From positions 35,479,001 to 35,543,000 of the forward strand of contig BSWB01000003.1 in assembly GCA_033239125.1 (NCBI GenBank): 64,000 nt of DNA, written 5' to 3'. Below the pieces are notes generated by a model that searched no databases, had not been told where the DNA came from, and worked only from the letters and a program-made list of their open reading frames with translations. Position 1 is the first letter of the stretch. The number at the start of each line of letters is the position of its first letter. Position numbers and translations under genes: made by a program. Origin of the DNA: Fagopyrum homotropicum (lineage: Eukaryota; Streptophyta; Magnoliopsida; Caryophyllales; Polygonaceae). Below, piece after piece: positions 39,781 through 52,887 of the stretch.

Positions 39781-40468
39781 AATGGCTTTTGTGTATTTTT
39801 TAGAAATGATACCTTTTAACTAGACCTGTACAAAAGCGGGCTCGGGCCGGACCATAACTAAAAACTCTACCAGTAAGGTGCGGGCCGGGCTGGCCCGGCT
39901 TATCTGGGCCACAGATGCTACTTATGTCCACCCATGTAAAAAACGGGTGGGCTGCCAGGCTGAGTCGGATGGCCCGTATGTGCTTGATTGTGCGTTTTTT
40001 CTCTGAAATTTATCGTTTGAAACAAGTAATATAATGTATTTCAATTATACTTGCATAATGCACTATCAACAAGTTCAATAACAATCAACACACAAAAACG
40101 AATAAATCCAAATACCTAAAAATTAACAAGTATCATTACACTCAAGTTACCCATGCAATCTTGTATTGCAAACAAACATAACTCGTCAAAATACTTCAAA
40201 CAAACTAAATGAAAAATCAAAGTATGTGACACTCAAAATAATATAAATTATATATACATATATAAAAAAACTTATATGTATAAAACTATATGCGGGCCGG
40301 GCCGGGCCCGAACGGGCCAAACTAGCTGTCCGCACCCATGTTTTTTGCGGGCTGGACGGGCCGACCTGAATTTGTACAACTCTACTTTTAACTAGACAAA
40401 ATATACATTTTAGTGAAATTATTCATGAAGACTGTAACAAACTAATAATTAAACCAATAAAATAAATA
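39781..40468 (+). repeat. Dispersed repeat copy 1, split by a hAT-like MITE
   Basis: 39781-39820 plus 40385-40468 match 57986-58100 (AATGGCTTTTGT ... CTAGACAAAATATACATTTT ... ACAAACTAATAAT). The second copy lacks the MITE and so shows the empty site. The family is unknown. Confidence 0.8.
39821..40384. mobile_element. hAT-like MITE (564 bp) with 8-bp TSD
   Basis: Ends TAGACCTGTACAAA and TTTGTACAACTCTA (inverted, 12 of 14 matching), flanked by 8-bp duplication CTTTTAAC at 39813-39820 and 40385-40392. Both ends are rich in GGGCCGG motifs. An 8-bp TSD and TAGRG-type ends point to the hAT superfamily. No transposase is encoded. Confidence 0.92.
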
Positions 40469-40568
40469 TTTGATCTTTTTGGTAAAATTCTTGTGGAAAA
40501 GGTGAGTTAGATAAACGGTCCCTTTTTGTATTTATGAGTATCAAGTAGACTTTTTTATTCTACAAGAT

Positions 40569-40692
40569 ACAAGCCCAAACGAGTTACACAAGGCCAAACG
40601 AGTTACATAAGCCCAAACGTTTACACAAAGTCTCAAACGAGTTACACAAACTCAAGCTCAACCCATGTCAAACGAGTTACATAAGCCCAATC
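40569..40692 (+). repeat. Short degenerate repeat of AAACGAGTTACACAA
   Basis: About six imperfect copies of a 15-25 bp unit (CCCAAACGAGTTACAYAAG). Confidence 0.7.
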
Positions 40693-41779
40693 AGTTTTGG
40701 AGAGTTGTCGGAGCGGCGGCAGTGTTCTTCTCCGTTGACAGCGGCAATGTTGGCTCTCCGACGGTGGGCTACTTCGACTTAGATTGAGGCTTCAGCAAGT
40801 GACGATGATGGAGGCGGCTTCAACTCAGGCAGCCTCGGCAAGAAAACATGATGGGACAAAAACAAGGCTGAAGGTCGACTTAGGCGGCCTCGGTTTCAAC
40901 TATCTGGATCTAGGCTCGGCTTCTACAATGCAACCTCGTCTTTACCGTGCGTCTTCACTCCTCCTAGATTCGAAACGCCACCGTCGGAATTGGCAACCAC
41001 CGCAAACCCTAGCATCGATTCCCATTCAATTGCCCCGATCAGTGAATCATTGTCTCCATTACCGCGTATCCGACTGATTCGATTCAGAGCTTGACGAGGA
41101 TCAAAGGTTGGTAGGCGACGGTGCTCCTTTCAGATTTGAGAATGGAGTTTTGATTTTAGGTATTGGCTGCCAATTAGGAGTTACGGATGTGGATTTTGAT
41201 GATTGAGGGTGGTTTTGTAGGGTTTTTTTTATTTTCAACTCTTAACTTCCCCTTAGAGAACCAAAACAAATCTCTCACCACTCTCTCTCTCTCTTCATTT
41301 TACCTTTCATTCACATCATCTTTTTCCCCCATTTTTTTCATCCCACCAACAACAAATCTAAAAATTCTCTCACAATCCTCTCTCCTACTTTTTTACCTAC
41401 CCATCACATTCTCTCTCCTATATTTTTCAAATTTTTATTTACTACTTAATAAATAATAACTAATCAACTAATGATTATTAAGATATTATAACACTCTTAA
41501 TTATTTAAGTTATTTTAGTAAAAAAATTTATTTAATTTAAAACTAATTGAATAATAATATTTAAGTTAATATTATAATTAATTATTGAAGGAATGAATTA
41601 AATAACATGATTATCAATAATTATGATATAAAATAACGGTACATGAAATAAGAACACGATGCATGAAAATTAAAGCGTCATAGGAAATAATTGAAAGTAC
41701 AACAATGACAAAATTACGAAACATAATCACGACATCATGGAGATGCCGATAATTTTTAAGGATTCACATCACCAAACTT
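40693..41779. other. No supported gene; GC-richer patch then AT-rich DNA
   Basis: 40690-41100 is G/C-rich with a 97-codon open stretch (40784-41077) of no recognised family. 41270-41430 is rich in C and T. From 41440 it is AT-rich and probably includes the 3' end of the PIF/Harbinger element, whose exact end was not resolved (weak candidate near 41495). Confidence 0.4.
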
Positions 41780-43106
41780 TTACCAAATGTGCTCTATCAA
41801 ATCATCTTTAAGGGATTGATGAGTTCATCTATTACGCATAGCGTCCCTTGTCTCCAAGTATTTGTTAATGTCGATCGGATCTCCAATTTGAAACTGGAAA
41901 GATTCATAATTTTTAACGGTAGCACTTGTACTCGCTTCACCTCTACGACGTGAATGATGATTAGGGAGATCCGTTTCGTAATATCTTCTTATGACCTCAA
42001 CATTCTTATAAGTGTCTCATTCATCCTCCACTATCATGTTATGAATAATAATAATAATACAAGCCTTCATAATATCAACCAATATATCTTCATCATAAGC
42101 AAGAGCTGGTTGTCGTACAATTGCAAACCTCGCCTGGAGAACTCCAAATGCACGTTCCCTTACGTGCACCAACTTGACAATCAGCAAAAAGACTTTGTTT
42201 AGGAGTTTGTGGATGGGTAAATCCTTGCAAAAATGTAGCCCAACTAGGGTAAATACATCGGCTAGGTAGTATGCCATGTTGTATTCATGACCATTGACGT
42301 TAAACTTCACATGAGGTGACATCACTAGATATTGGTGAACGGTAAAGTACATTTAGGTCATTACACGAACCTGGAATGCCGAAAAAAGAATGTCAAATCC
42401 ATAGATCTTTATCCGCAAGGACTTCCAGAATAAGGGTTGCGTTCTTGTTTTGTCCACATTATTGACCTTTCCATGCATTAAGGCAATTCTTCCACTCCCA
42501 ATGCATACAATCAATACTGCCGATCATGCTTGGAAATCCTCGTTGTTCATTTCTGTAGAGGATCTTTCGTAGGTCTTCATCCATAGAACTTCGTAAATAC
42601 TCAGCTTCAAATTCCTTGATTAATACTTCACACAATTTTTGTAGACATTTTCGTGTAGTTGTTTGACCCATCCTCAAGAACTCATCAACTGCGTCGGGAA
42701 CCACTCCATACGCTAACATTCTTATTGCTGCAGTGCATTTTTGGAGTCCAGATAACCCCAATTTCCCAGCTGCATTTCATCTTTATTGGAAAAACTCGTC
42801 ATTTTCCACCACTTTATTCACAATCTTGCAAAACAAAGGCCTCTTCATTCAAAACCTCCTCCGAAATTGATTCTCATTGTATACCATAAGATCCGCAAAG
42901 TAGTCTCTACACAACTAATTATGCCCTTCTTCACGATTCCTAACCACAACTTCAACATCTTCATTATTGGGTTGTGTTTGAGGCTGTGGTGGTAGAAACA
43001 ATATAGATGGTTAGCGATTAATGACAAAGTTGTCAATAATTATGGGGATTTCTTCATCACTATTTGATGATGAAAATGAGCCTGAAGAGCTTCTTTGAAA
43101 TAACAT
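41780..43106 (-). pseudogene. PIF/Harbinger DDE transposase, frameshifted
   Basis: From ATG 43106 a Ser-rich start (SSSGSFSSSNSDEE) leads to RRRF, then LGLSGLQKCTAAIRMLAYG, first Asp in SIDCMHWEW, second Asp region NATLILEVLADKDLW and FFGIPGSCNDL, then NMAYYLAD, Glu in RERAFGVLQARF, and MKACIIIIIHNMIVEDE. The tail is RRYYETDLPNHHSRRRGEAS to stop 41780-41782. The span (about 440 codons) fits a full plant PIF transposase. Frame changes near 42400 and between 42350 and 42460, plus stops near 42020, 41820 and 42850, make it inactive. The D-D-E positions can all be seen, so decay is moderate. Confidence 0.88.
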
Positions 43107-43350
43107 TATTTTTTATTGATGGGTTCTTTTCAATGGAAGTTTTGAGTTGTTGTTGGAAAAACTCATTGAAATAGTGCTCTTATATAAGATGAATTGATCA
43201 ACATACACATTTAACTAACCCAACAACCCGACTATGCACGTGTGTATAAACAGAAATCCGTTTTGCAAATCTTAGACCCCTTTTGGGTTCTAGTTATTTT
43301 AAACATTCGGTCTTTCAAAAGATTTCAAGTGCCATTGTTGCCAACCTAGA

Positions 43351-43362
43351 ACTCTGATACCA
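43351..43362 (-). other. Second primer binding site of element C
   Basis: Minus-strand TGGTATCAGAGT lies next to the end of the left LTR (43366), with leader to 43214 matching 49877-50028. A normal 3' LTR would be followed by host DNA. Confidence 0.85.
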
Positions 43363-43365
43363 TGT

Positions 43366-45529
43366 TGTAACACCCCAACTCTCATAACTCGGGGAGCTAC
43401 TTGTTAGGACCTCACAATGGCTCCCGACTTAGTTTGACAACAACTTTACTACGATCTTACAACAAGGCACAAATGTATTTAAATTCTTTAAAATAACATA
43501 AAATATTTGTATCAATGAACTCACATGACAGCCTTACAAAACATATATATAATTATATAACATGCATGCCGAAAGGAAGACTTCCCCGTCCCCTCCTAAT
43601 GAGTACGTGGACCCGGCTGACCACCCGTCCCGGATCTCTCTGCAACTTTCTATCTCTACAAAATCTACAATACGGATAAACCGCTAGCTAACAATCTAAA
43701 TATAAGTAAAATAAAGATAGCATAAACACAAACAAGGTAACATAAACACCCATCATGATGGCACACAATCCGGTTATTATCTGATAGCTTAGGTGATTAA
43801 CTTTTTTCCGTTTTGAAGTTGTGGCACGAGAAATCTTAAGATTTTGCCTCCGTTCCTTATCCAACTGGTGTAGGTCTAGCACACCTCCGCCGGTAGCATC
43901 ACTACAAACCAATTATGGACTAGTCCCTAAAGAAACCCCCAACGCCCTCGGGCTAACTAAGTAGAATGCCACGCCCGTTACTCTTAGGCTAAATATGTAG
44001 GAGGGTCGATAATTAATAATAAGTACGATTATAAACACATCATTCAAACATCACTATCATTATTCACACTCATATCCAAAAGTTAGTTAAGTAAGCCCAA
44101 AGGACTTACCTGAATCGAAACTTGATTCCCATTATCTCAAATTGGTCCGCAACTGTTGGGACTTAATTGCCTGTCATAAGGGCAAGTGGATCAAAATACA
44201 TCCCATATTCTTAGAAGTCTATAACTTCTAAGATGTACAATCCCTTCAAGAGAAAATGACTAAAATGCTCTCCTAAGGTAAAATGACCATTTTACCCCTG
44301 GCCCCGAAACTCTCAAAGATCCTATAATATATGCCCAAACCTTTCTTTCGGACTTAATTTCATAATCTAACTCTTAAGAGTTAGTTTAGGTAGAACTTAT
44401 AGATTACACATTTTTCTTAACCTTTAAAAAGGTCACTAAGGTCCAACTTTAACCTATAATACGAGACTCAAATAAATTTATAAAAATTCTATAAAAATTA
44501 CCCAAGTCATCTATGACATGCATAAAATGTATAATGTCAAAGATCTCCCAAAAATACTCAGTCAAGAATCCTACATAAATTCTCAAAGTTGGGTCCAACA
44601 TCCATAAATCCATACTTGGCCAAAATTTGTGTAATTTCCTAACTACACCATCAGTCTAGTTTGGGCCTTCATAAATCTAAATCTAACCGTTGGATCAACC
44701 TCAACTTTTTATATGTCACCCTATGAATGGCACTTCATAACATACTAAAAATGGAACGGAGGATTATATTTCTAAGGTATCTAAACGAAAGTTCAAGCAT
44801 GACTGCACAACCCAAAATATTTCCAGCACTTAATAAATTTTAGCAACATACAACTTACAACCTCGACTTTGAATAATCATAACTCTTAAACCTCTTGATG
44901 AAATCCTCTCAAATTTTGATATATAATACTATATAATCCTAACTATTACATATCCGAAATCCAAGTCCAACAGAGATCAAAAACATTTTCAAAACAATCT
45001 CACAAAACAGCATGATACCTAGTTTTTCTCAACACTCAGCACACTTATCAAAACTGCATGATGAGCCAACTTTGTGACACCATAACTCTCAAAAAGTAAC
45101 TCCGATTCTTTTCAATATTAGTATAATATACTATGCAATACCGACTAAGATACATCCGAAAATCAGCCAAAAAAGGAAGAATCTATCTTACCCAAAATCG
45201 GACCCAAAGTTACCTGTTCATCACTTCCGAAAACTCAGGAAACATAACAAGTCATCTTCATGGCTGCTATGGATGGTTCAAGCTACAAATAAGGCTCTCA
45301 TCAGCACATAAATAGGGAGGTCAATGCATTGAAGTTAGGTGAGATGATTATCGGATAGCAAGGCTAGATCGGATTTGAGTACTTTATGTGAGTAGAGTCC
45401 TCACATAAATTAATAGAAATATCGAAGAACTCGGTGTTACATAAAATGAAAAAATGACGGAAAAGTCCAAACCGGTCAAGTTCCGGTTTGTCTCAGAATC
45501 AAATGGAAATTATATTTCCGGATGTTACA
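43366..45529 (-). repeat. Left LTR of element C (2164 bp)
   Basis: Minus-strand start TGTAACATCCGG at 45529, end GGTGTTACA at 43366. Relative to the right copy it lacks about 690 bp corresponding to 52040-52727, the GC-rich part. Hairpins at 44211-44231, 44167-44185 and 44091-44109 match those of A and B. Confidence 0.9.
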
Positions 45530-45725
45530 TTAGTTCCCCCTTAAAATAAGTTTTGTCCCGAAACTTGAAAGAAGACAACATAAAGTCGGAGTCGATACAA
45601 AAGAAATAAAGGGCCGGAAAGAGTCACAATCGGTCAAGTTTTGATTTGTTTCTGAGATAGCCAGAAATAAAAATTTCCGGGTATTACATAATCCCCCCTT
45701 AACAATAAGTTTCTTCCCGAAACAT
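45530..45725 (-). other. Duplicated polypurine tract and LTR start of element C
   Basis: Minus-strand order: TTTCGGGAAGAAACTT, polypurine AAGGGGGGAT (45691-45702), then TGTAATACCCGG and about 80 bp resembling the LTR start (45610-45688). Next come AAGTTTCGGGACAAAACTT (45549-45567), polypurine AAGGGGGAA (45533-45543) and the true LTR start at 45529. Confidence 0.75.
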
Positions 45726-45949
45726 AGGGTAAGAAAATCATAAGATCAGCCTTTAAGGCACCAATCGGGTGTATATAATCACTACACAAAAGTCTCGTCG
45801 TTTCCACATATAAGTACCCCTCACATCATATGTTACAAATAAAACACACATCACTAACTAAGCACTCAAGCATGAAATGAACACATAGTCAAACAATATC
45901 ACACAGGTACAAGGCCAATCCCTAACTCGTCGCTCACGAGGTTACAACT

Positions 45950-46210
45950 CTCTCTTCATAGATCTCTGAAAGGTTACGTCTCATACTATCCACAATATCT
46001 CAGGTAGCCTCGTCGGCTTTTCTTCAAACCACTGACTCCGAAATCTTTTCATGTACTTACATCACAAGCACCTGCTACCACGTTCTAGAGTGGTTACCGG
46101 ATATCTCACCGGTATCATCCGGATCAACCGTCCGATCTTCTAATCTGATGACTTAACTCGTGTCTGGTAGGTATCTCTCCAACTGAATCCGTGTAAAACT
46201 GGGTTACACT
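45950..46210 (-). pseudogene. Pol C-terminal/chromodomain-like remnant of element C
   Basis: On minus, broken frames give QLERYLPDTS, then WFEEKPTRLPEI and RNLSEIYEERV-like stretches. This resembles the LRKYIPDPSHV ... EEATWE.E..MR..YP.LF end of plant chromovirus pol. Stops intervene. Position just before the polypurine tracts fits. Confidence 0.5.
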
Positions 46211-49200
46211 TTCCAATAGGGTGAGGGATACTAATTCATCAATCACTTTCAAATCCGCTTCCAAGAATACACAAGGTTGTCTTACATAATTCACCTCAAG
46301 ATCTCTTGATGAGTTTACTGAGAACAGTTTATCCAACTTTCTACCTTACGCTAGCGTGTTGCAACCACTTACTTCCGGTCTTCCGAAAGGTTCTGACTAC
46401 ACACTGGGGGACAAAGGTCTTAACGTCCCTGACACCTTATCAAGCGTCTAATGCTCCTCGTATCACGACTCACTTGGTCTTTTCTCTTAATATGACTCAT
46501 TCATATTGTTCCTCAATTAAGGAATCATCACCTATACCTTTTTGGTCTTAAACTTGATATAACATATTAATCAAAAATTCGGTAGTCATTCTCTGCGTCC
46601 TACGACGTCATCATATTATTTTAAAGATCTCTAATATATTACTAACTCCACCCAAGATTCTTACACAGTTTTCAAGGTCTTAAGCGACATAGAATGTGAC
46701 TGGAATAACAGTACCAAGCACAAGGTGATCTCATATCACCGTTATATGATCATAACTACTCAATAGATGATAACACACCATCAGCACTAGACTCTTATAT
46801 CCACCACGTTTATCGGACTGATAATATCCTTCTGACTCATAACGCACCTCAGCTTTGTTACGATATAACGTTGCACCTATACTCTATTATGAGATTATGT
46901 TTTCTCTATGCACAGTTACGGGGTTGCAAGCATACTCCCTTAGCTTCTTTTCTTATACGCCTTTTGACTCAATACGTTAGTTACTCACTTGAGCTTTCTC
47001 GTGCAGACCACGCACAAAATATTCAAAATGTCAACAACTCCTCTCTCAATCCATCGGGAAAAGACTCTAAAGTACCCCATTAGGTATTAAATTCCAAACT
47101 ACTTATGTGTTGACATGCGACGAAGTCGGCGTGCTTCACCTGAATCCATAATAGGGTATCACTCTCTTTCTATAACCTCTATATGCACATAATTTCCTCT
47201 CTACCTTGCTGGTGATACCATTCCTCCACTAAATTTCTAGTCACTCCGTGTAGCCTATTTATTTGTTCCCAACAAAATGTATTTCTTCAACTATCATCGC
47301 TTGAAACTCGACACGTCACCATATTGTACCATTGCTTCTCGCTCTGGGGGTTAGGACCCACCACGCTTCCGCTACACTAATCTGATTATCATGTTGTCAC
47401 TCATTAATCATAAGGATCTTTTCTGTAAGTCTAAAATGATTAACCTCAAAACTCTTTCTTCCGATTACACCATAAGTCCTATCCGGATGAAGTACCAAGT
47501 ACATTCCTTAATTGCCTTAAGGAATTAAGATAACAGTTGGAAGTCAACCTCTTCCGTTTACATTCTGAATTCTTCTAACAAGGATCCAAACTCTCTAACT
47601 CGACCAGAGTTTGATCTTAACCAGACAGTAAGAAATCTCTAACACGATTCTCTTTATATCTTTAGTTCATCCAAGAAAGTTGTCATTGCCTACTTGAGAA
47701 AATCCTACAAGGCATCGGGTAAAGCTACTTCACAGTCACAAATATCTCTTCTTAATGGCACATAACTCATCAATACCAAACAACACTTGCACGTCCTCCG
47801 TTGACGTTGGTTAGTCTATAGTTTCCTTATCTCAATATCTCGTACTCACTCTTCTCATACCTCTACTGGCATAAAATTCTTGGTAAGTATCAACTACTCG
47901 GTTAATCCTTTTACCCTTCGTTAGTTCGTTCTATCTTCCATACTTCCGTTTTCCTTAGGGCCAACTCTCTTTCTCGAGTCCCACTGTGTCATTCACCTGA
48001 CATCAATAGTCGTTCCCAATCCTCCACGATATATTGTAAGTGTCTTTGTAGTTCCGATGACTTCTATTACCATCCAGTTGCAGTTCCCCTTACATGGACC
48101 GTTTGTGTTGATGACTTATGTCGCGTGATAATTGGGGTTACCCTGGACTCTCGAGTCCACCAAGGTCATTCTCCCATGTTCCTTCATTAGCGTTATTTTT
48201 AATATAGCTCTCCTAAACTCAGTTAACTCCGCTACCGGGCTTCTATCCTTTTGGTACTGGCGTCGTGATTTTTTCAGAATTTTTATCTCTTCAAAGAAGA
48301 CAAAACATCTCCATGCTTGTGGAGTCTACCTTTCGCCCTTACACTAAATTGTAAGTCTCTATTCCGTGTTAATTGTGATCTGTCAAATTTTCCTTAACTA
48401 GTAGGTAGACAGTTTCTCACAACAATTCTCTTTATACCCTTAATGATTAAGGAGTCAAATCCGACCGTCAGAATCTTCTTCTTAAATTTAATTAGAGTTA
48501 CTAACTTGCACTTATTCAGTTTTACTAACACTTATTTTGATTTAATTTCACTATTGTCGCAATTGATCTCTTGAAGGATTTCTCCAGATGTTGATAAAAG
48601 TCTTTTATAAATATGTGGTTATTCTTCTTATCTGCCAACCAATCATCACTAGTTAGCCCGCGCGTGTAAATTCTATGTCGTTACCAATTAGTCTGTAGTT
48701 GACCTTCTACAAGATCGTAGACATACTTTTCTTCTGTCTCTTTTAATGTGGATGTACTTGGTAAAAAGCTATCCCCTCTAGGTTATCGGTTTATACTCCT
48801 AAGGCTCATCCTACAGTTTTCACTGTAAGCTCACTTATTCTATTCCAAGTCCGATTGTATCATTCCTTTGTCGTCGATGAACTTATCAATTCCTCCACAA
48901 TAGCTTGTAAGCGCGTCTTCGCGATTCCTCTTACATTAGCCATCATCTGTTTGTGGTTCTCTGGTATGAACCATTAATGTTGGTACTTTAAATCTCTCTG
49001 TGAATGAGAAGTTATCGTGGACCCTCAAATCTACCAATACCATTCTCTCACATTCTTCCTCCTTGGTTGGTGTAGTTCAGTAATGCCACCTTTATAGAAA
49101 TTTGTTGTCTTAATTTCAGACTTCTACTTATTTGATGAAATTTATTTCTTACATCTCTGAGGAAGTCAACCCGTCTCTATAATGATGAAATTTATTTCTC

Positions 49201-49876
49201 GTCTTTAAACTCATTTGTCAATGTTTGTCTTTGTACTCCTTTAATTCTTCACATCGGGGTCAACACCATATCTTCTTTGTACTCTCAGGCCCATACTTGC
49301 CTATGGCGGCACCCGCCTCGATTGTAACGTCCTTTACTCCGCAAATCTTGGTTGTACTCCGTTCTATATGATTATTGTTCCCTTATTGTTATCTCTAATC
49401 CGATCTCTTGTCGTCTTTTGCATGGTTCTTCTAATGCATGTCTCGGCTTCATACGATCAAGTCCCTTGCATGACTTTCTATTCCTTCTATCTGAGCTGAC
49501 TCGGGAATTTCTTTCTCATCGGGTTGTACTTGTGGTGAAAATTATCTCAACATCTTTACTTCTATTCCCACCCGTTCTTCGGATGATTTATAGGGTCACC
49601 AGGACGCCCAACAGAGTATAATACTCAATCGTAGGTCTGAATCCATTGTGTCGTGTTGAAGACTCTTCAAGTCCGCTACCGATTTATCATGAGGCGATAA
49701 TCGCTTTATGATATCACAACTAAAGGATATAAGATATCCTTTAGGATACTAACATGCTACACATACACATATATATAATCATACATTAAAACATATCAAT
49801 ATAAGTCTATATACTAACTCAACTATCATTCCAAGTTGCATAGATCCACGGAGAACGATGGTGGCCCGACGTACTA
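46211..49876 (-). other. Internal region of element C, non-coding
   Basis: No coding frame. The + strand is pyrimidine-rich, so the element sense strand is purine-rich, as in A and B. Confidence 0.6.
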
Positions 49877-50013
49877 CTAACCCAACAACCCGACTATGCA
49901 CGTGTGTAAAAAACAGAAATTCGTTTTGTAAATCTTAGACCCCTTTCGGGTTCTAGTTATTTTATACATACGGTCTTTCAGAAGATTTCAAGTGCCGTTG
50001 TTGCCAACCTAGA

Positions 50014-50025
50014 GCTCTGATACCA
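50014..50025 (-). other. Primer binding site of element C
   Basis: Minus-strand TGGTATCAGAGC, three nt from the LTR end at 50029. Confidence 0.88.
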
Positions 50026-50028
50026 TGT

Positions 50029-52887
50029 TGTAACACCCCAAATTCTCATAACTCGGGGAGCTACTGGTTAAGACCTCACAATGGGTCCCGACCTTAGTTT
50101 GACAACAACTTTACTAGGATCTTACAACAAGACACAAATGTATTTAAATTCTTTAAAAATAACAATCAATATTTGTATGAATGAACAACATATGACAGCC
50201 TTACAAAACATTTATATAATTATATAACATGCATGCCGAAAGGAAGACTTCCCCGTCCCCATCCAATGAGTACGTGGACCCGGTTGACCATCCGTCCCGA
50301 ATCTCTCTGCAACTGTCTATTTCTACAAAATCTACAACCCAGATAAACCGTTAGCTAACATTCTAGATTTAAGTAAAATAAAGATAGCACAAACACAAAC
50401 ATGGTAACATAAACACTCATCATGCTGGCACACGATCCGGTTATTATCTGATAGCTTAGTTGATTCACATTATTCCGTTTTAAAGTTGTGGCACGAGAAA
50501 TCTTAAGATTTCTCACCTCCGTTCCTTATCTAACTGGTGTAGGTCTAGCACACCTCCGCCGGTAGCATCACTACAAACCAAGTATGGACTAGTCCCTAAA
50601 GAAACCCCAGCGCCCTCGGGCTAATTGAGCAGAATGCCACCGCCCGTTACTCTTAGGCCAAATATGTAGGTCGGTCGATAATTAATAATAAGTACGATTA
50701 TAAACACATCATTCAAACACCACTATCATTATTCACACTCATATCTATAAGCTAGCTAAGTAAGCCCAAAGGACTTACCTGAATCAAAACTCGATTCCCG
50801 TTATCTCAACTCGGTCCGCAACTGTTGGGACTTAATTGCCTGTCATAAGAGCAAGTGGATCAAAATACATCCCATATTCTTATAAGTCTATAACTTCTAA
50901 GATGCACAATCCCTTCAAGAGAAAATTACTAAAATGCCCTCCTAAGATAAAATGACCATTTTACCCCTGGTCCCAAAACTCTCAAAGATCGTATAATATA
51001 TGCTCAAACATTTCTTTGGGACTTAATTTCATAATCAACTCTTATGAGTTAGTTTAGGTAGAACTTATATTACACATTTTCTTAACCTTTAAAAAGGTCA
51101 CTAAGGTCCAACTTTAACCTATAATACGAGACTCAAATAAGTTTATAAAAATTTTAAGAAAATTACCCAAGTCATCTATGATATGCATACCATTCATAAT
51201 GTCAAAGATCTCCCAAAAATACTCAATCAAGAATCCTACATAAATTCCCAAAGTTGGGTCCAACATCCATAAATCCCATACTTAGCCAAAATTTGTGTAA
51301 TTTCCTAATTGCACCATCAGTCTAGTTTGGGCCTATATAAATCAAAATCTAACCGTTGGATCAACCTCAACTTGTGATACATCACCCTATGCATGACACT
51401 TCATAACATACTAAAAATTGAACGGTGGATTATATTTCTAAGGTATCTAAACGTAAGTTCAAACATGACTGCACAACCCAAAATATTTCCAGCACTTAAT
51501 AAATTTCAGCAACATCCACAAAACTGCTTACAGCCTCGACTTTGAATAATCATAACTCTTAAACCTCTTGATGAAATCCTCTCAAATTTTGATATATAAT
51601 ACTATATAATCCTAACTATGACATATCCGAAATCCAAGTCCAACAGAGATCAAAAACGTTTTCAAAACAATCTCACAAAACTACATGATACCCAGTTTTT
51701 CTCAACACTCAACACACTTATCAAAACTGCATGAGGAGCCAACTCTGGGACACCATAACTCTCAAACTGTAACTCCGATTCTTTTAAAATTTTAGTATAG
51801 TGTACTATGCAATACCGACTAAGACATATCCGAAAATAAGCGAAAAAAGGAAGATTCTATCTTACCCAATATCGGACCGAAAGTTAGTTGTTCATCACTT
51901 CCGAAAACTCAAGAAACATAACAAGTCATCTTCATGGCTGCTATGGATGGTTCAAGCTACAAATAAGGCTCTCATCAGCACATAAATAGAGAGGCCAATG
52001 CATTGAAGATAGGTGAGATGATTATCGGACAGCAAGGCTCGATGAGCTCACGTGTACGGAGGCAAAGACGAAGTTGTGACCCCTATTACTTTGGCGCATC
52101 TGCGGCTAGGAAAAGACGCATCAGCGGCCAACACTACAGGCGCACCTGCGGCGGCTGGTGGCATACCTGCGGTCTGGGTTCCCAGCCGCCCCTGCGGCTA
52201 GGGCAAAGCGCCCCCACCGACTTGTTTGCACTGTAGTCGCGCGAAGTTGCAAATGGAATCTCTGGCTGGCTGCGTGGTTGGCTGCGAGTCCCAGTTGTGG
52301 GCCATCTTCACCGGACCTATGGAGGCTTGCTCCGTCTTACTAGGCTCGTGGAGGAGGGCGTCACCACCTATCGTTTGGAGGCCCTGAACCATCTGTGCGA
52401 TGTCATGGGAACCAAAGGGGATCGGCTCAGAGTCACTGCTGTTCACGACAAAACAAAGGGGAGGAGACTGTGGCGGCTTGACGGCGAGGTGAGGCAGACC
52501 AGCGTGATAGAGGCCTAGGGTTAGAAGAGAAGTTTTACGTAAGAGACGAGGGGAAGAGGAAGGTAACGACTGAGGCAAAGGAGAAGGAGGTGGCTGCAGA
52601 TCCAGAAATTAGCCCTAATGGGCCCGGATGGCCTGCTCTGACGGGCCCGGATGGTAAGGTTTCCATGGCTGAAACTTGGCTTCTCATAACGAATAAAACT
52701 CAAATAACGGATTAAGAACAGCTAGATCGGATTTGAGTACTTTATGTGAGTAGAGTCCTCACATAAATTAATAGAAATATCGAAGAACTCGGTGTTACAT
52801 AAAATGAAAAAATGACGGAAAAGTCCAAACCGGTCAAGTTCCGGTTTGTCTCGGAATCAAATGGAAATTAAATTTCCGGATGTTACA
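50029..52887 (-). repeat. Right (5') LTR of element C (2859 bp)
   Basis: Full-length LTR. It includes the GC-rich segment 52040-52727 missing from the other copy; that segment has CCGGGCCCATTAGGGC on minus, like the GGCCCATT/CCCTAATCC context in LTR B. One hairpin stem has a mismatch (50880-50900). Confidence 0.9.

Larger units (their letters stand above)
43214..52887 (-). mobile_element. LTR element C: rearranged Ty3/gypsy-type element with a partial second unit
   Basis: Read on minus: 5' LTR 52887-50029, PBS (TGGTATCAGAGC, RC 50014-50025), internal 50028-45530, polypurine tract, 3' LTR 45529-43366. A second PBS (43351-43362) and about 150 bp of leader follow, down to 43214, where sequence abruptly becomes PIF DNA. 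So the left LTR is followed by the start of another internal region. LTR copies differ by many substitutions and one about 690-bp indel, so it is older than A and B. The internal region has only pol traces. No TSD was found; TAGAT follows the right end. Confidence 0.85.

Noticed and set aside
40784..41077. 97-codon open frame in a GC-rich patch
   Set aside because: No family recognised, no splice or promoter context, and no second line of support.
52003..52578. Several overlapping frames in the GC-rich part of LTR C
   Set aside because: Same situation as LTR A; absent from the other LTR copy and without domain signals.
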